From contig VRUJ01000034.1 in the NCBI GenBank assembly GCA_019456165.1, positions 1-46,607 of the forward strand: a stretch of 46,607 nt of DNA, given 5' to 3'. The first letter of the stretch is position 1, and each line of letters opens with the position of its first letter. Below, piece by piece: positions 8,418 through 18,150 of the stretch. The translations under genes were made by a program, and so were the position numbers. This DNA is from Chloroflexota bacterium. Its GTDB lineage: Bacteria > Chloroflexota > Anaerolineae > Anaerolineales > UBA11579. The notes under the pieces were generated by a model, which had not been told where the DNA came from, searched no databases, and was given only the letters and a program-made list of their open reading frames with translations.

Positions 8418-9930
8418 CGTTGTTTGCCAACTCCTCTAACATTTTTATTGCTTGCTCCAGGCGCGCTATGCTTGTTTCGCGCCCGATGATCTCCATACTT
8501 TCAAACAAAGGTGGGCTGACTTTCTGCCCTGTTACCGCAACTCGCAAGATGCTGAAAAGCTGTCCGGCTTTTAGTCCCAAATCATCTGCTAGAGAGCGCA
8601 TTTGAGGTTCGGTGCTCTCACGGTTGATATCCGCCAAACTTTTCAGAACCTCATAGGCTCGCTTAGCAGCGGTTGCAGATTCGGCTGCGGTAGTTTTTTT
8701 GGCGATCAAGTCCTCTGGTTGGGGGGTGATGTCATCTTGGAAAAAGAACCCGGCGACTGCAGGAGCATCATTCAAAGTTGTCATTCTCACCTGGATTATT
8801 GGCGTGATTTGAGCGATTTGTTCTGTAGAGACAGAATAACCTTCAACCTCAAAATAAGGCCGTATCCGCTCGGAAAGTTCTGCGACCGATAAGTTGCGGA
8901 TGTGGAGTCCGTTGAAGTGATCGAGTTTTTTGTAATCGATGGCAGCTGCTTTTGGGTTAAGTTTGCCAATCGTGAATTTTTCAATTAAATCTTGCAGCGT
9001 GAAAAATTCGGTGTGGTCGTCGTAACTCCAACCCATCAAAGCCATCCAATTGAGCACACCTTCGGGTAAATATCCCATGGCTTCAAGGTCTTTAACGAAA
9101 ATGGATTTGCCGGTTAACTTCATTTGTTCTGTATCGCGCTTACTCATCTTACCTTTTCCACTGGGTTTAAGGAATACAGACAAATGTACCCATTCTGGTT
9201 CTTGCCAACCAAAAGCGCGGTAGATATGAGCATGTAAGGGTAGTGAGGGCAGCCATTCCTCACCGCGAAAGACATGCGTAATTCCCATTAGGTGATCATC
9301 CACCATTGCTGCGAGGTGATAAAGTGCGTGGCCGTCAGACTTAAGCAAGACGCTGTCATCCAAAGTACTGTTTTGTACTGTGATCTCGCCTCTTAGGCGG
9401 TCATGACCTGTGATGCTGCCTTCTTTGGGCATTTTAAAGCGTACAACGTATTCCTCACCCGCTGCTACGCGTGCTTTGGCTTCATCTTTATTATAGTTTC
9501 GGCATGGCCCAGCATATTGCGGCTGTTGTTGGTTTTTTATTTGTTCTTTGCGTACTGCCTCTAATTCTTCCCGCGTACAGAAACAATAGAATGCATGACC
9601 CTTATTTATCAATTCTTCAGCGTGCTGCTGGTAGATTTCCTTGCGTTCGGACTGGCGGTAAGGGGCAAAGGGGCCGCCAATATCTGGTCCTTCATCCCAT
9701 TGTAGGCCGAGCCATTTCAAACTATCAATCAGGTCTTTTTCGGCTTCTGGGACCAGCCGTTTGCGGTCTGTGTCTTCAAATCTTAAAATGAACTGGCCGC
9801 TTGTTTGTTGCGCGAGCAGGTAGTTGTACAGGGCTGTACGAGCGCTTCCTAGATGCGTAGTTCCAGTTGGGGAGGGGGCAAAACGGACTCGCACAGGTTT
9901 AATTCGTGAGTTCGAGGAGGTAGGGGGCAT
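8410..9930 (-). CDS. gltX: glutamyl-tRNA synthetase
   Basis: The 506-residue class I GluRS has the HIGH-type motif [20 protein letters not shown] at residues 18-37 and the ATP-loop [10 protein letters not shown], with KMSKR at 261-265. The alpha-helical anticodon-binding C-terminal half is complete. The start ATG overlaps the rodA stop (TAATG, shared A at 9930), and the end overlaps glnS by 8 bases. Both junctions indicate one polycistronic transcript from the cell-shape cluster into the two synthetases. Confidence 0.97.
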   Translation of the reverse strand: MPPTSSNSRIKPVRVRFAPSPTGTTHLGSARTALYNYLLAQQTSGQFILRFEDTDRKRLVPEAEKDLIDSLKWLGLQWDEGPDIGGPFAPYRQSERKEIYQQHAEELINKGHAFYCFCTREELEAVRKEQIKNQQQPQYAGPCRNYNKDEAKARVAAGEEYVVRFKMPKEGSITGHDRLRGEITVQNSTLDDSVLLKSDGHALYHLAAMVDDHLMGITHVFRGEEWLPSLPLHAHIYRAFGWQEPEWVHLSVFLKPSGKGKMSKRDTEQMKLTGKSIFVKDLEAMGYLPEGVLNWMALMGWSYDDHTEFFTLQDLIEKFTIGKLNPKAAAIDYKKLDHFNGLHIRNLSVAELSERIRPYFEVEGYSVSTEQIAQITPIIQVRMTTLNDAPAVAGFFFQDDITPQPEDLIAKKTTAAESATAAKRAYEVLKSLADINRESTEPQMRSLADDLGLKAGQLFSILRVAVTGQKVSPPLFESMEIIGRETSIARLEQAIKMLEELANNDV

Positions 9931-11033
9931 TAGAATTCCAAAGTTGCATGATGTGATATTACGCTCTCAACCAGACCAATCCCAAGCATTAGGGATAGCA
10001 GTGAGCTTCCCCCGTGGCTTACAAATGGTAAGGGTAGACCGGTGACGGGTAGGAGATTTAAGTTCATGCCAATATTAACAATGGCCTGGAAAGCGATCCA
10101 CGTCGCGACCCCGTAGGCGATCAAGGCGCCAACCATATCGCGGGCCAGCCTTGCGGCGCGCAAACAGCGCCAAATCACCAGGAAGATTAAGATTAATATA
10201 GCTAAATTCCCAACCAAACCGAATTCGGCCGCAATTGAAGAGAAGATGAAATCGTTATGGCGTACTTTTAAGAATCGTAACTGCACCTGGGATGATTGAT
10301 CATACCCTTGCCCCAACACTCCCCCAGACCCTATAGTGATGCGCGCTTGGTTCACGTTGTAGTTCTCGCCAAAGGATGCTTCTGGGTCGGGGAAGGCAAA
10401 GTTCACTAATCGTTGTTGTTGGTAGTCCTCTAGAAAGGGGAATGTGATAATTGAAAGCAGCAATCCTAAAAAGATGAAAAAAAGCAGATGTTTGGTTTTT
10501 AGGCCGCTGGCCCATAATAAAGCGAACCATATTACCAGCAAAACGATGGAGGTGCTTAGGTCTGGTTGAAGGATTATCAATGCCACTAGAACCAAAGTTA
10601 GCAATACACTGCGCACGATCCAGACCAATTCAACGAGCTTTTCTTGGTTTCGAGCGAAGAAATCTGCCGCCAAAATGATAATAGTTAGTTTAGCCAATTC
10701 TGAGGGCTGGATTATCAAAAAACCTATATCGAGCAAGCGGGCTGCCCCAAAAGCTGTCTCGCCTGACACCAGGATCACGCTCAAGAAAATTGCCAGCATA
10801 GCATAAAGCACCCGCGCAATACTTACCCATAGATGGTAATCCATTGCCGCAGTGATCAGGATGACAATAAAACCGATAAATGCAAAAGTAATTTGCCGGC
10901 TGACAGTGTCAAGTTCTACAAGCTCAATGTTTCCGGCGATGGCAGAATTGATCATCGCGACGCCGAATATTATCAGCACCGCCACAATTCCTAAAAGCCA
11001 GAAATCAAAGTGACGCCAGATCTCAGTACGCAT
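9930..11033 (-). CDS. rodA: rod-shape SEDS glycosyltransferase RodA
   Basis: The 367-residue polytopic membrane protein polymerises lipid II during cell elongation with PBP2. About ten hydrophobic segments are visible, plus SEDS signatures: IIQPSELAKL, LQPDLSTS with the essential Asp, the long extracytoplasmic loop with NVNQARITIGSGG, and NLNLLPVTGLPLPFVSHGG near the C-terminus. It belongs to RodA rather than FtsW by its place in a cluster with mrdA and mreBCD. It follows minE by 9 bases and touches gltX through TAATG. Confidence 0.95.
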   Translation of the reverse strand: MRTEIWRHFDFWLLGIVAVLIIFGVAMINSAIAGNIELVELDTVSRQITFAFIGFIVILITAAMDYHLWVSIARVLYAMLAIFLSVILVSGETAFGAARLLDIGFLIIQPSELAKLTIIILAADFFARNQEKLVELVWIVRSVLLTLVLVALIILQPDLSTSIVLLVIWFALLWASGLKTKHLLFFIFLGLLLSIITFPFLEDYQQQRLVNFAFPDPEASFGENYNVNQARITIGSGGVLGQGYDQSSQVQLRFLKVRHNDFIFSSIAAEFGLVGNLAILILIFLVIWRCLRAARLARDMVGALIAYGVATWIAFQAIVNIGMNLNLLPVTGLPLPFVSHGGSSLLSLMLGIGLVESVISHHATLEF

Positions 11034-11042
11034 ATTATTTTA

Positions 11043-11288
11043 TTATCTTCTTCTATGCCGTGGAGGCTGCAGAGGGATATCTGCAATTAAACGTTGTTCT
11101 CGGCCTTCTTGAGCGATCTCGATGCTCACCGCGTCCTTGTTCACTTCTATGTGGCGGGAGATCACTTCAATCAATTCGTCTTTAAGGTCTGCCATAACAC
11201 CCGGAGGCAATTTTGCACGGTCGTGGATCAAAACTAACTTGAGGCGTTCCTTCGCCTTAGGTGCGCTCTTGCGTCTACTGCGGAACAT
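11043..11288 (-). CDS. minE: cell division topological specificity factor MinE
   Basis: The 81-residue protein has the usual MinE length. The MinD-binding, ATPase-stimulating N-terminal segment reads RLKLVLIHDRAKL. The topological specificity domain follows (MADLKDELIEVISRHIEVN). The C-terminus is an unusually basic PPRHRRR tail. The start ATG is separated from the minD stop by 3 bases (TAG AAG ATG). Confidence 0.95.
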   Translation of the reverse strand: MFRSRRKSAPKAKERLKLVLIHDRAKLPPGVMADLKDELIEVISRHIEVNKDAVSIEIAQEGREQRLIADIPLQPPRHRRR

Positions 11289-11291
11289 CTT

Positions 11292-12095
11292 CTAAGCGCC
11301 TCCAGACCTAATGATTTTAGAAATCCGCCCTAAGAAACCGCTGTCACCATCCAATTCTAAAAATGGCACATCTTCACCTGTAAGGCGAGAAGCGATGTTG
11401 CGGAAAGCTTGACCGGCTTTACTCTTTTCTTCTAATGCTATGGGTGAGCCGCGATTGGTACTCACGAGTACAGATTCGTCTTCAGGGACGACCCCGATCA
11501 GTTTAATTGCCAGGAGTTCCAGAACGTCTTCAGCTGCGATCATATCGCCCCGTTGTACCATGCTTGTGTTGAGGCGGTTAATGATTAAAGTTGGTGTTTC
11601 TTTTTCCTCAGCTTCAACTAGCCCGATGATACGGTCTGCATCACGTACAGCTGAAATCTCAGGGTTGGTGATAATGACCACCTCGTCGGCCGGCGCGATA
11701 GCATTGCGAAAACCCCGCTCTATCCCAGCTGGAGAATCGATCAGTATAAAATCATGTTCGTCACGCAACTTATCACACACGCGCACCATATCGCTGGGGG
11801 AAACTGCAGTTTTATCGCGTGTTTGTGCGGCGGGGATGAGGAATAATTCTGGTAAACGTTTGTGGCGTATCATCGCCTGCCGGAGACGACAGCGCCCTTC
11901 AACAACATCGACAAGGTCGTATACGATGCGGTTTTCTAAACCAAGGACCACATCCAGGTTGCGTAGACCGATGTCCGCATCGATGCAGACAACCTTCTTT
12001 CCCAAGGTTGCTAAGGCAGTCCCAATGTTGGCCGTAGCCGTGGTTTTACCAACCCCTCCCTTGCCTGATGTGAATGTAATTGATTTTCCGAGCAT
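11292..12095 (-). CDS. minD: septum site-determining ATPase MinD
   Basis: The 267-residue ParA/MinD ATPase binds membrane in its ATP form and recruits MinC. The deviant Walker A motif SGKGGVGKTTATANIG is at residues 10-25, with IDADIGLRNLDV after it and LIDSPAG as Walker B. The C-terminal amphipathic membrane-targeting helix is visible (FLGRISKIIR). It lies between minC and minE, with 57 bases to minC and 3 to minE. Confidence 0.97.
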   Translation of the reverse strand: MLGKSITFTSGKGGVGKTTATANIGTALATLGKKVVCIDADIGLRNLDVVLGLENRIVYDLVDVVEGRCRLRQAMIRHKRLPELFLIPAAQTRDKTAVSPSDMVRVCDKLRDEHDFILIDSPAGIERGFRNAIAPADEVVIITNPEISAVRDADRIIGLVEAEEKETPTLIINRLNTSMVQRGDMIAAEDVLELLAIKLIGVVPEDESVLVSTNRGSPIALEEKSKAGQAFRNIASRLTGEDVPFLELDGDSGFLGRISKIIRSGGA

Positions 12096-12152
12096 ATATT
12101 TTCCTGAACTTTAATATTATCGTAATTGATCGTTAGTTATTAAGTTTTTACG

Positions 12153-12833
12153 CTAGCTGCCAATTGGTTTCCAAGACTCAGCTACTACCATGCCATCCTT
12201 GATCAAGGCGATTTCAGGCAGGCGTTCACCGCGCTCATCTGGGGGTACAGCTATCTGCCCAGCAATGCGCAGTTGGGTAGGTGAAAGGTCCAGCGCACAA
12301 ACTACCGCGTCCTCATCCCCTTCTGCTCCAGCGTGGGCCATGCCGCGTAAGCAGCCCCAAACGACAATGTCTCCCCTGGCAATTATCTCTGCGCCAGGAT
12401 TGACGTCACCGATCACAGTCATATGGCCGTGATGCTCCACTCTGTGCCCAGAACGTAGGGTACGCCTGATTAATAACGCTTCGTCACCGCTGATTGGGGT
12501 GTCAGTTGGACGTTTCTCCTCGTCCGGGTGAGGCTGGTGAATGCGAGTTGCCAAACCCAAAGTTTGGGCGGTTTGTTCAGTTGTTGGTGAATTGCTGAGC
12601 ACAGCCCAGAGTGAGAGACCCTTTCCTGAGAGAGTATCACGCAGTTTGCCCAAGGTGGCCGCATTCAAGATGTGGTTCTCGACATCTAAGATCAGCTTGG
12701 CGCCGGCAAGAAAATCAGCCTGATTTTCAATTTCTTCCATTAAGGCGTGGTTAATTTCAGGCCAGTCGCCTTCACCTAATGTGACTAGCAGACCTTCACG
12801 GATTCCTTTAATTTGCACCTTTGATGGCATCAT
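12153..12833 (-). CDS. minC: septum site-determining protein MinC
   Basis: The 226-residue protein inhibits FtsZ ring assembly away from midcell. The N-terminal domain covers roughly residues 1-100. A linker rich in Pro/Glu/Lys follows, then the C-terminal right-handed beta-helix with the family pattern VEHHGHMTVIGDVNPGAEI and GDIVVWGCLRGMAHAG, which dimerises and binds MinD. The start could be the first or second of two consecutive ATG codons. It begins 31 bases after mrdA ends. Confidence 0.95.
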   Translation of the reverse strand: MMPSKVQIKGIREGLLVTLGEGDWPEINHALMEEIENQADFLAGAKLILDVENHILNAATLGKLRDTLSGKGLSLWAVLSNSPTTEQTAQTLGLATRIHQPHPDEEKRPTDTPISGDEALLIRRTLRSGHRVEHHGHMTVIGDVNPGAEIIARGDIVVWGCLRGMAHAGAEGDEDAVVCALDLSPTQLRIAGQIAVPPDERGERLPEIALIKDGMVVAESWKPIGS

Positions 12834-12864
12834 TTTGTCTTAATTTTGATTATAGCATTAAGTC

Positions 12865-15135
12865 TTAAGGATTGCCCAAAGCAGCATCAATGGCTTTTAA
12901 CTCAAAATAAGCCTCGAGTATGGCGCGCACTACGGGCCCGGCAACACTGGCTCCCTCTCCACCATTGTAAAGGAAAGCTACCACAACGATTTCAGGATCG
13001 TCGAATGGGGCGTAGGCCACAGTCCAAGAGTGAGTCGGCCAATTGCCTGGTATGCAAAGGTTGTTTTCTAATGCAACAACGTCGCAATATTCTGCAGTGC
13101 CGGTTTTACCGGCGGCCAATATTGCGAGGCCCTCAAATTCTCTCTCCAACGTCCCATGCGTGACCGCCCTGCGCATGCCTTGCTGAATCAGTTCAAACAC
13201 CCAAGGCTCAACTGTTGTGAGCTCTGGATTACCTTCTTCATCCAGGATATTCTTACAACTTCCGATGCCTTCTGGGTTTTCATATTGCTCTATCATAGGG
13301 TCTTGTGTCAGGTCCCATCTGACGTTTGGGAAAAATGGGCTGGCGGTGGTCAGATCTAAAGTCCGGCCATCTTCCAGAACTATACTGAGGATGAAGCCAT
13401 CTTCGTCTGTAATAAGGCCGGTGACTCCGCGGTCCTCATCAAGAAATACTTCAAGAATGTTCCCGGATTCGTCGATGAGTGCCTCAATGACATTTGCATC
13501 TTCATCCACAATCACTTGCACAACGTTTCCTTCGCCATCTAACACCTCGCGCACAATGGTTGGCTGCATAAAGACACCGCTATTAGCGATAATAGCGGCT
13601 GAGTTCAAGATCTGCAGGGGTGTAGCGATCATAAAGCCCTGACCAACGCTGGCGATATACGTATCCCCGGTTGACCAGTTTTCACCCTGATTCCTGCGCT
13701 TCCATGTGGGGTCTGGGATAAGGCCGTCGGCTTCATCCGGCAGCTCAATGCCCAATTCTTCGTCAAATCCCATAGCTCGGGCATATGTGCCCAAACGACA
13801 TATGCCCAGACCTGGCTCAACTTCACCCGGGTATCCGCCGCCAAGTTTGTAAAAATATACATTGCTGGAATTAGAGATGCCGCCAATAAAATCTAGACTA
13901 CCGAATCCGGCCTCATTCCAGTCCACGAACTCCCTTGTGTTACCCGGGTCGTTAGCGAAGTATTGTTCCGTGATGGTGATCAATGGGGGTGTATCAATGA
14001 TTTGATCAGGGGTAACAACTACTTCGTTGAGTGCACCCACGGATGTGACGATCTTGAAAACCGAACCTGCCGGCAGCTCTGCTCCGACTGCGTTGTTTAG
14101 CAGTGGTTGGGTTGAATCGGCAATCAACTGCTCGTAATAATATGTCGGTATAAAACGCGCTAGACGATTATTTTCGTAAGATGGGAAGGATACCATCGCT
14201 AAGATTTCACCAGTCCGGGGATCCATTGCGATCGCGACGCCGCTGGAGATGCGCAGCTCCCCGAACCATGTATTCCAGAAATTTACTTCACCTCTTACGA
14301 TTGCATCTGCTGCCTGTTGCAAGCGGGTGTCTATCGTTAGTACGAGGTTTAGCCCTGGTTCTGGGAGCGCTGGTGCTTCAATATCTCGGAGTATTTGCCC
14401 GGCGACGTCGATTTCTACTACCCGTTGCCCGGTTGTGCCTCGCAGGATGTCGTCGAAGGAGAATTCCACTCCTGCATAACCGACCTTGTCCCTCCCCGGC
14501 AGGAAACCTAAGGATCGAAGTTCATCCGCTTGGATTGCTGGAATAGGTCCTAGAAAACCTACAAATGTAGAGGTCAATTCCCCGGTCGGATAATCACGGA
14601 TCGGTTCAATAATTATACTCACGCCAGACCAGTCCACCGATTTCTCCTGCACCACCAATGCTATTTCGCGGGGGATGTCGCACCTGATCAACACAGGTTG
14701 GAAGGGGGCGAAAGTTTCACCTATTTCGACCATTTCGCTAATACCTAAATTCTCACCGCACGGGATTAGCGGTTCATCAATCGACCCTTTATTCACCGGT
14801 ACATTTATGAGTTCCGATAATCCCCGGAAGATTTCTTGGATCTCACCATCATCGTCTGGTAAGGATGCTGGCGTAATCACAACATTGTAAGAGGCGATAT
14901 TTTGGGCCAGAATGATCCCGTTTCTATCAAAAATCACCCCGCGTTGAGTGGGTGTACTGATCGTATTGGTACGGTTCTCCTCGGCTGCCTCCAACCATTC
15001 TTCGTATTCCAAAACTTGGAAAGTTATTAAGCGGGAGAGATAGACTAAAAAGATCACCGCGACAATAAAGATGAATGCATTGATCCTCAGTGGATTAACT
15101 CCTGGTGGGGTTTCGTCAAACTGACTGCGGTTCAC
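12865..15135 (-). CDS. mrdA: penicillin-binding protein 2 (elongasome transpeptidase), with acidic insertion
   Basis: The 756-residue class B PBP crosslinks peptidoglycan in the elongation complex with RodA. It has an N-terminal membrane anchor (residues 18-36) and a pedestal domain. Catalytic motifs are SVFK with Ser358, SSN at 423-425 and KTG at 677-679. Between SSN and KTG lies an extra segment, about 531-593, made of recurring VxxVxxDExGNxxE-type units, an unusual acidic beta-hairpin-like insertion. The GTG start overlaps the mreD stop (GTGA, 15132-15135), indicating translational coupling. Confidence 0.95.
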   Translation of the reverse strand: MNRSQFDETPPGVNPLRINAFIFIVAVIFLVYLSRLITFQVLEYEEWLEAAEENRTNTISTPTQRGVIFDRNGIILAQNIASYNVVITPASLPDDDGEIQEIFRGLSELINVPVNKGSIDEPLIPCGENLGISEMVEIGETFAPFQPVLIRCDIPREIALVVQEKSVDWSGVSIIIEPIRDYPTGELTSTFVGFLGPIPAIQADELRSLGFLPGRDKVGYAGVEFSFDDILRGTTGQRVVEIDVAGQILRDIEAPALPEPGLNLVLTIDTRLQQAADAIVRGEVNFWNTWFGELRISSGVAIAMDPRTGEILAMVSFPSYENNRLARFIPTYYYEQLIADSTQPLLNNAVGAELPAGSVFKIVTSVGALNEVVVTPDQIIDTPPLITITEQYFANDPGNTREFVDWNEAGFGSLDFIGGISNSSNVYFYKLGGGYPGEVEPGLGICRLGTYARAMGFDEELGIELPDEADGLIPDPTWKRRNQGENWSTGDTYIASVGQGFMIATPLQILNSAAIIANSGVFMQPTIVREVLDGEGNVVQVIVDEDANVIEALIDESGNILEVFLDEDRGVTGLITDEDGFILSIVLEDGRTLDLTTASPFFPNVRWDLTQDPMIEQYENPEGIGSCKNILDEEGNPELTTVEPWVFELIQQGMRRAVTHGTLEREFEGLAILAAGKTGTAEYCDVVALENNLCIPGNWPTHSWTVAYAPFDDPEIVVVAFLYNGGEGASVAGPVVRAILEAYFELKAIDAALGNP

Positions 15136-15632
15136 GATTCTTCCTCAATTGGGTAAAACCAGTTGGTGATCTCACCGATCAATCCAAAAACGGGTAAAGT
15201 TAGGAAAAGATTTAAGATAGTGGTTGGCAATATTACCAGGTTGAATGCTTCTCCGAAATCTAGAGGAGTTCCGATGACAGTGAGGTAGAAAAGACTCAAC
15301 CCCCGAATTATAATACTGCCGATAAATGTAAGCGTAAAGAGTGTTAACCATGGTACCTGCCATACTTGCCCCTGGAACATGTGCGCCAGACCAGCGATAA
15401 GCAGATAGCCGACAATTGGAAGCCAAATAGGTAATGCAGACGCCAGACCCACCATCAGGCCAGCGATAAGAGCCGCTTGCCAGTCAGCCTCTCTGCGTTC
15501 CCGCAGTATCCAGGCCAGTAGAACCAATAATACCAAATCAGCTGTTCCTTGAAGCAAAGTTATTCTGCCGATGATAGTGGTTTGAAATATTAGCGCAATC
15601 GCGAGGAGGAAAAATCCTAATAGATTTCTCAT
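15132..15632 (-). CDS. mreD: rod shape-determining protein MreD
   Basis: The 166-residue integral membrane protein has four to six hydrophobic helices, starting with LLGFFLLAIALIFQTTIIG. Its length and position between mreC and mrdA match MreD, the elongasome membrane partner. Sequence conservation in this family is low, so context carries much of the assignment. It starts 4 bases after the mreC stop. Confidence 0.88.
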   Translation of the reverse strand: MRNLLGFFLLAIALIFQTTIIGRITLLQGTADLVLLVLLAWILRERREADWQAALIAGLMVGLASALPIWLPIVGYLLIAGLAHMFQGQVWQVPWLTLFTLTFIGSIIIRGLSLFYLTVIGTPLDFGEAFNLVILPTTILNLFLTLPVFGLIGEITNWFYPIEEES

Positions 15633-15636
15633 ATCT

Positions 15637-16485
15637 TTATGGGACTGGAGAATCCTCGGGAATGAGGGGTTCTATGTCTATAGGTTGGAAGTTAATGATT
15701 ATGAGAACGATTTCGAGCCTGGAGAAATCCACAACGGGTTGAACAGAAGCTGTTTGGAAAAGGGCTGTAGCTTCCTGCCTGACGCTTGCTAATTGTCCAA
15801 TGAGGAGATTTGGAGGGTAATTACCTCCTAATCCGGAAGTAAGTACCAAATCGCCAGGTTCCACATCCGCGTCTTGGGATATCAAGTCTAGGGAAATTTC
15901 TCCGGTGATGCTGCCAAGCATCACCGCATCAGCTTCGGCTGGTTGAATGCGCACATTGATGGAAGCGGCTGGGTCAGTGATCAACTGGACCCGAGCTGCT
16001 GTCGCGGTCACTGCAGATATACGACCTGCCAACCCTTGGGCTGTAACAATTGGCATGCCGCGCCGTAAGCCATCATCTGAACCAGAATTGATGATTACAT
16101 ATTTCAAGAAAGGACTGGGATCCACCGCGATCACTGCTGCGGCTTTGGTTTCAATCTCTGGCTGGGCGCGGGAAAAATCAACAAGCCCTGATAAAATATC
16201 TATTTCAGCTACCTGCTGCTGTAAGCCTATGATCTCGGTTTGTAGATTAGCGAGCTCTGCTTCTAGCTCTGAATTCCGTTGACGTAAAATGGCGAGATCC
16301 TGAGGAGCGTTGAAAAAATCCTGAAATGCAATAAAGCGGGTGGAAATCCAGTTTTGAACTGTTAGGATTGGTTCAAGCACAGTTCCGGAAAGCGGTGTGA
16401 GATATCCCCCTAGCGCCAGAGCGAGAACACCAATGACGATAAGAACCACTGTAAGATTTTGCCAGGAGCGAGGAGAGAAATTCAT
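15637..16485 (-). CDS. mreC: rod shape-determining protein MreC
   Basis: The 282-residue bitopic protein links MreB and PBP2. It has a membrane anchor at residues 13-30 and a coiled coil around 65-100 (NSELEAELANLQTEIIGLQQ). The periplasmic beta-barrel core shows VITAQGLAGRISAV and DLVLTSGLGGNYPPNLLIG, typical of MreC. A short acidic-proline tail ends the protein. It lies 47 bases after mreB. Confidence 0.95.
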   Translation of the reverse strand: MNFSPRSWQNLTVVLIVIGVLALALGGYLTPLSGTVLEPILTVQNWISTRFIAFQDFFNAPQDLAILRQRNSELEAELANLQTEIIGLQQQVAEIDILSGLVDFSRAQPEIETKAAAVIAVDPSPFLKYVIINSGSDDGLRRGMPIVTAQGLAGRISAVTATAARVQLITDPAASINVRIQPAEADAVMLGSITGEISLDLISQDADVEPGDLVLTSGLGGNYPPNLLIGQLASVRQEATALFQTASVQPVVDFSRLEIVLIIINFQPIDIEPLIPEDSPVP

Positions 16486-16532
16486 GATTTGCTCTACTAC
16501 TAGACTTTTCTGCTTGGAAAAGTCGATTGTGA

Positions 16533-17588
16533 TTAACGGGCCCCATCTACGCTAATGAGCAGATTCTTTAATTCTTCCATGTTTTCGAGGTATAAGCCTG
16601 CTCCCCGAGCGACGCATGTCATGGGATCTTCTGCAATCCAAGAACGAATCCGCAGCTCATCCGTTAGACGATCTGCTAAACCTAGAAGCTGAGAGCCGCC
16701 ACCGCACATGCATATGCCTGTATCCATTAAATCAGCCAATATTTCGGGGGGCGCCTCATCCAAAGCATCTTTGACAGTGTCAATTATCGTTTGCATCGAA
16801 CCGGATATGGCTTCCCGAATTTCCACCGAAGATAATTCTAAGGTTTCCGGCAGCCCCGAAACAAGATTCCGGCCGCGGACGGTTGTAGTCTTTTCTTCAG
16901 GAAGGGGATATGCTGAACCAATGGAGATCTTTACAAGCTCAGCCATGCCCTCCCCAACAAGTAAATTATATTTGTTGCGAATGTATTGTAAGATGTCCTG
17001 ATCTAATTCATCCCCTGCAACCCTTAAAGAGCGCGAAGTGATAATTCCGCCCATTGAATATATAGTCACTTCAGAGGTGCCGCCGCCAATATCAACGATC
17101 ATACTGCCTCCGAGTTCGTTGATCGGTAAGCCTGCTGCTAAAGCGGAGGCAGTCGGCTCTTCTAACAGATGGACTTCTCGAGCGCCAGCAAGCATGGCAG
17201 CATCAAAGACAGCTCGTTTTTCGACTTCGGTTACTCCTGAGGGAATACCAATTGCAACGCGCGGCCTTGGCACCGGGACGATACTTTGCTCGTGGGCGCG
17301 GCCGATAAAATACTCCAGCATAGCTTCGGTGATCTCAAACTCTGAAATTACACCATCCCGTAACGGACGTACCGCGATGATATTGGCAGGTGTTCTGCCG
17401 ATCATCTCTTTTGCCTGTGCGCCGATTGCCATTGGCCTGCGGGTTCGTTTTTCTATTGCCACATAGGAAGGTTCATTAATCACGATACCTTTACCTTTGA
17501 CATGTACCAAAGTATTGGCCGTTCCCAAATCAATGCCAATATCCAATGAGAAAAACCCTAAGATCCAATTTAGGGGGTTGAATGCCAA
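16533..17588 (-). CDS. mreB: rod shape-determining actin homologue MreB
   Basis: The 351-residue bacterial actin organises lateral wall synthesis. The phosphate 1 loop IGIDLGTANTLVHVKGKG is near residues 17-35, phosphate 2 is IVDIGGGTSEVTIYSMGG, and the adenosine motif is GGGSQLLGLADRL. The start is TTG at 17588, supported by AGGAG six bases upstream; no nearby ATG has a better site. First gene of the mre-min-aaRS cluster. Confidence 0.96.
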   Translation of the reverse strand: MAFNPLNWILGFFSLDIGIDLGTANTLVHVKGKGIVINEPSYVAIEKRTRRPMAIGAQAKEMIGRTPANIIAVRPLRDGVISEFEITEAMLEYFIGRAHEQSIVPVPRPRVAIGIPSGVTEVEKRAVFDAAMLAGAREVHLLEEPTASALAAGLPINELGGSMIVDIGGGTSEVTIYSMGGIITSRSLRVAGDELDQDILQYIRNKYNLLVGEGMAELVKISIGSAYPLPEEKTTTVRGRNLVSGLPETLELSSVEIREAISGSMQTIIDTVKDALDEAPPEILADLMDTGICMCGGGSQLLGLADRLTDELRIRSWIAEDPMTCVARGAGLYLENMEELKNLLISVDGAR

Positions 17589-17628
17589 TGCCTGCTCCTA
17601 GAAGGATTTGATGTCAATAAAACAAACA

Positions 17629-17657
17629 ATTATATCATTTATTAGGTTAATGCATTA
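17629..17657 (-). promoter_or_regulatory. candidate promoter of the mre-min-aaRS cluster
   Basis: On the minus strand a perfect TATAAT lies at 17634-17629, about 40 bases before the mreB TTG start. The -35 hexamer at the right spacing (TAATGC) is a poor match, so this is only a candidate. Confidence 0.35.
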
Positions 17658-17764
17658 TGAGCAGGAAGCTTCAAAAATCCCAATCCGATCTGATGTTGGG
17701 TGACTTTACAATTTCAGTAAATTGCCTCAGACCCCTTTTGATATATCAATCATATATTCACCAT

Positions 17765-17942
17765 CTAGCTTTGATAAGCTTCGGTAAGCAGTGCGACCTT
17801 ACCCTTTGCCTTACCATCCCGTAAATATTCTAAAGCCAGTTTCCCTTCTTCCGAGGGAAAGGTGTTATCAAGCAATGGTTTAGGTACTGTGGATGTTAAT
17901 TTGGACGGATATCGCCTTTGATTAATAAGTAGAGGGTGAGGC
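17765..17942 (-). pseudogene. relic: 3' end of a VAT1-like quinone oxidoreductase gene
   Basis: The minus strand here encodes about 45 residues ending exactly like the intact oxidoreductase at 20454-21464. Both contain GKLALEYLRDGKAKGKV and end LLTEAYQS followed by TAG. Similarity fades upstream, and a stop blocks the frame near 17943. No start or NAD-binding core remains. It is a dead paralogue tail lying 2.7 kb from the intact gene. Confidence 0.85.
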
Positions 17943-18150
17943 TGTTCTCCCTAGACTCTGGTTTTTTAATGGCTGGTTATCCTTTTCTGTGGTATTCTCT
18001 ATAACGTGTCATGGATTTTACCCTGATTTTGGTTTCTAAGGGGATTAATTCTACACTCTCAAATCCAAACTAGCCTGCACCTTACCTGCCTTTGGCAGAG
18101 CGCACCGAAACTTAGAAAAACAAATCAAGGGATATGTTCGAGGTGCTGAT

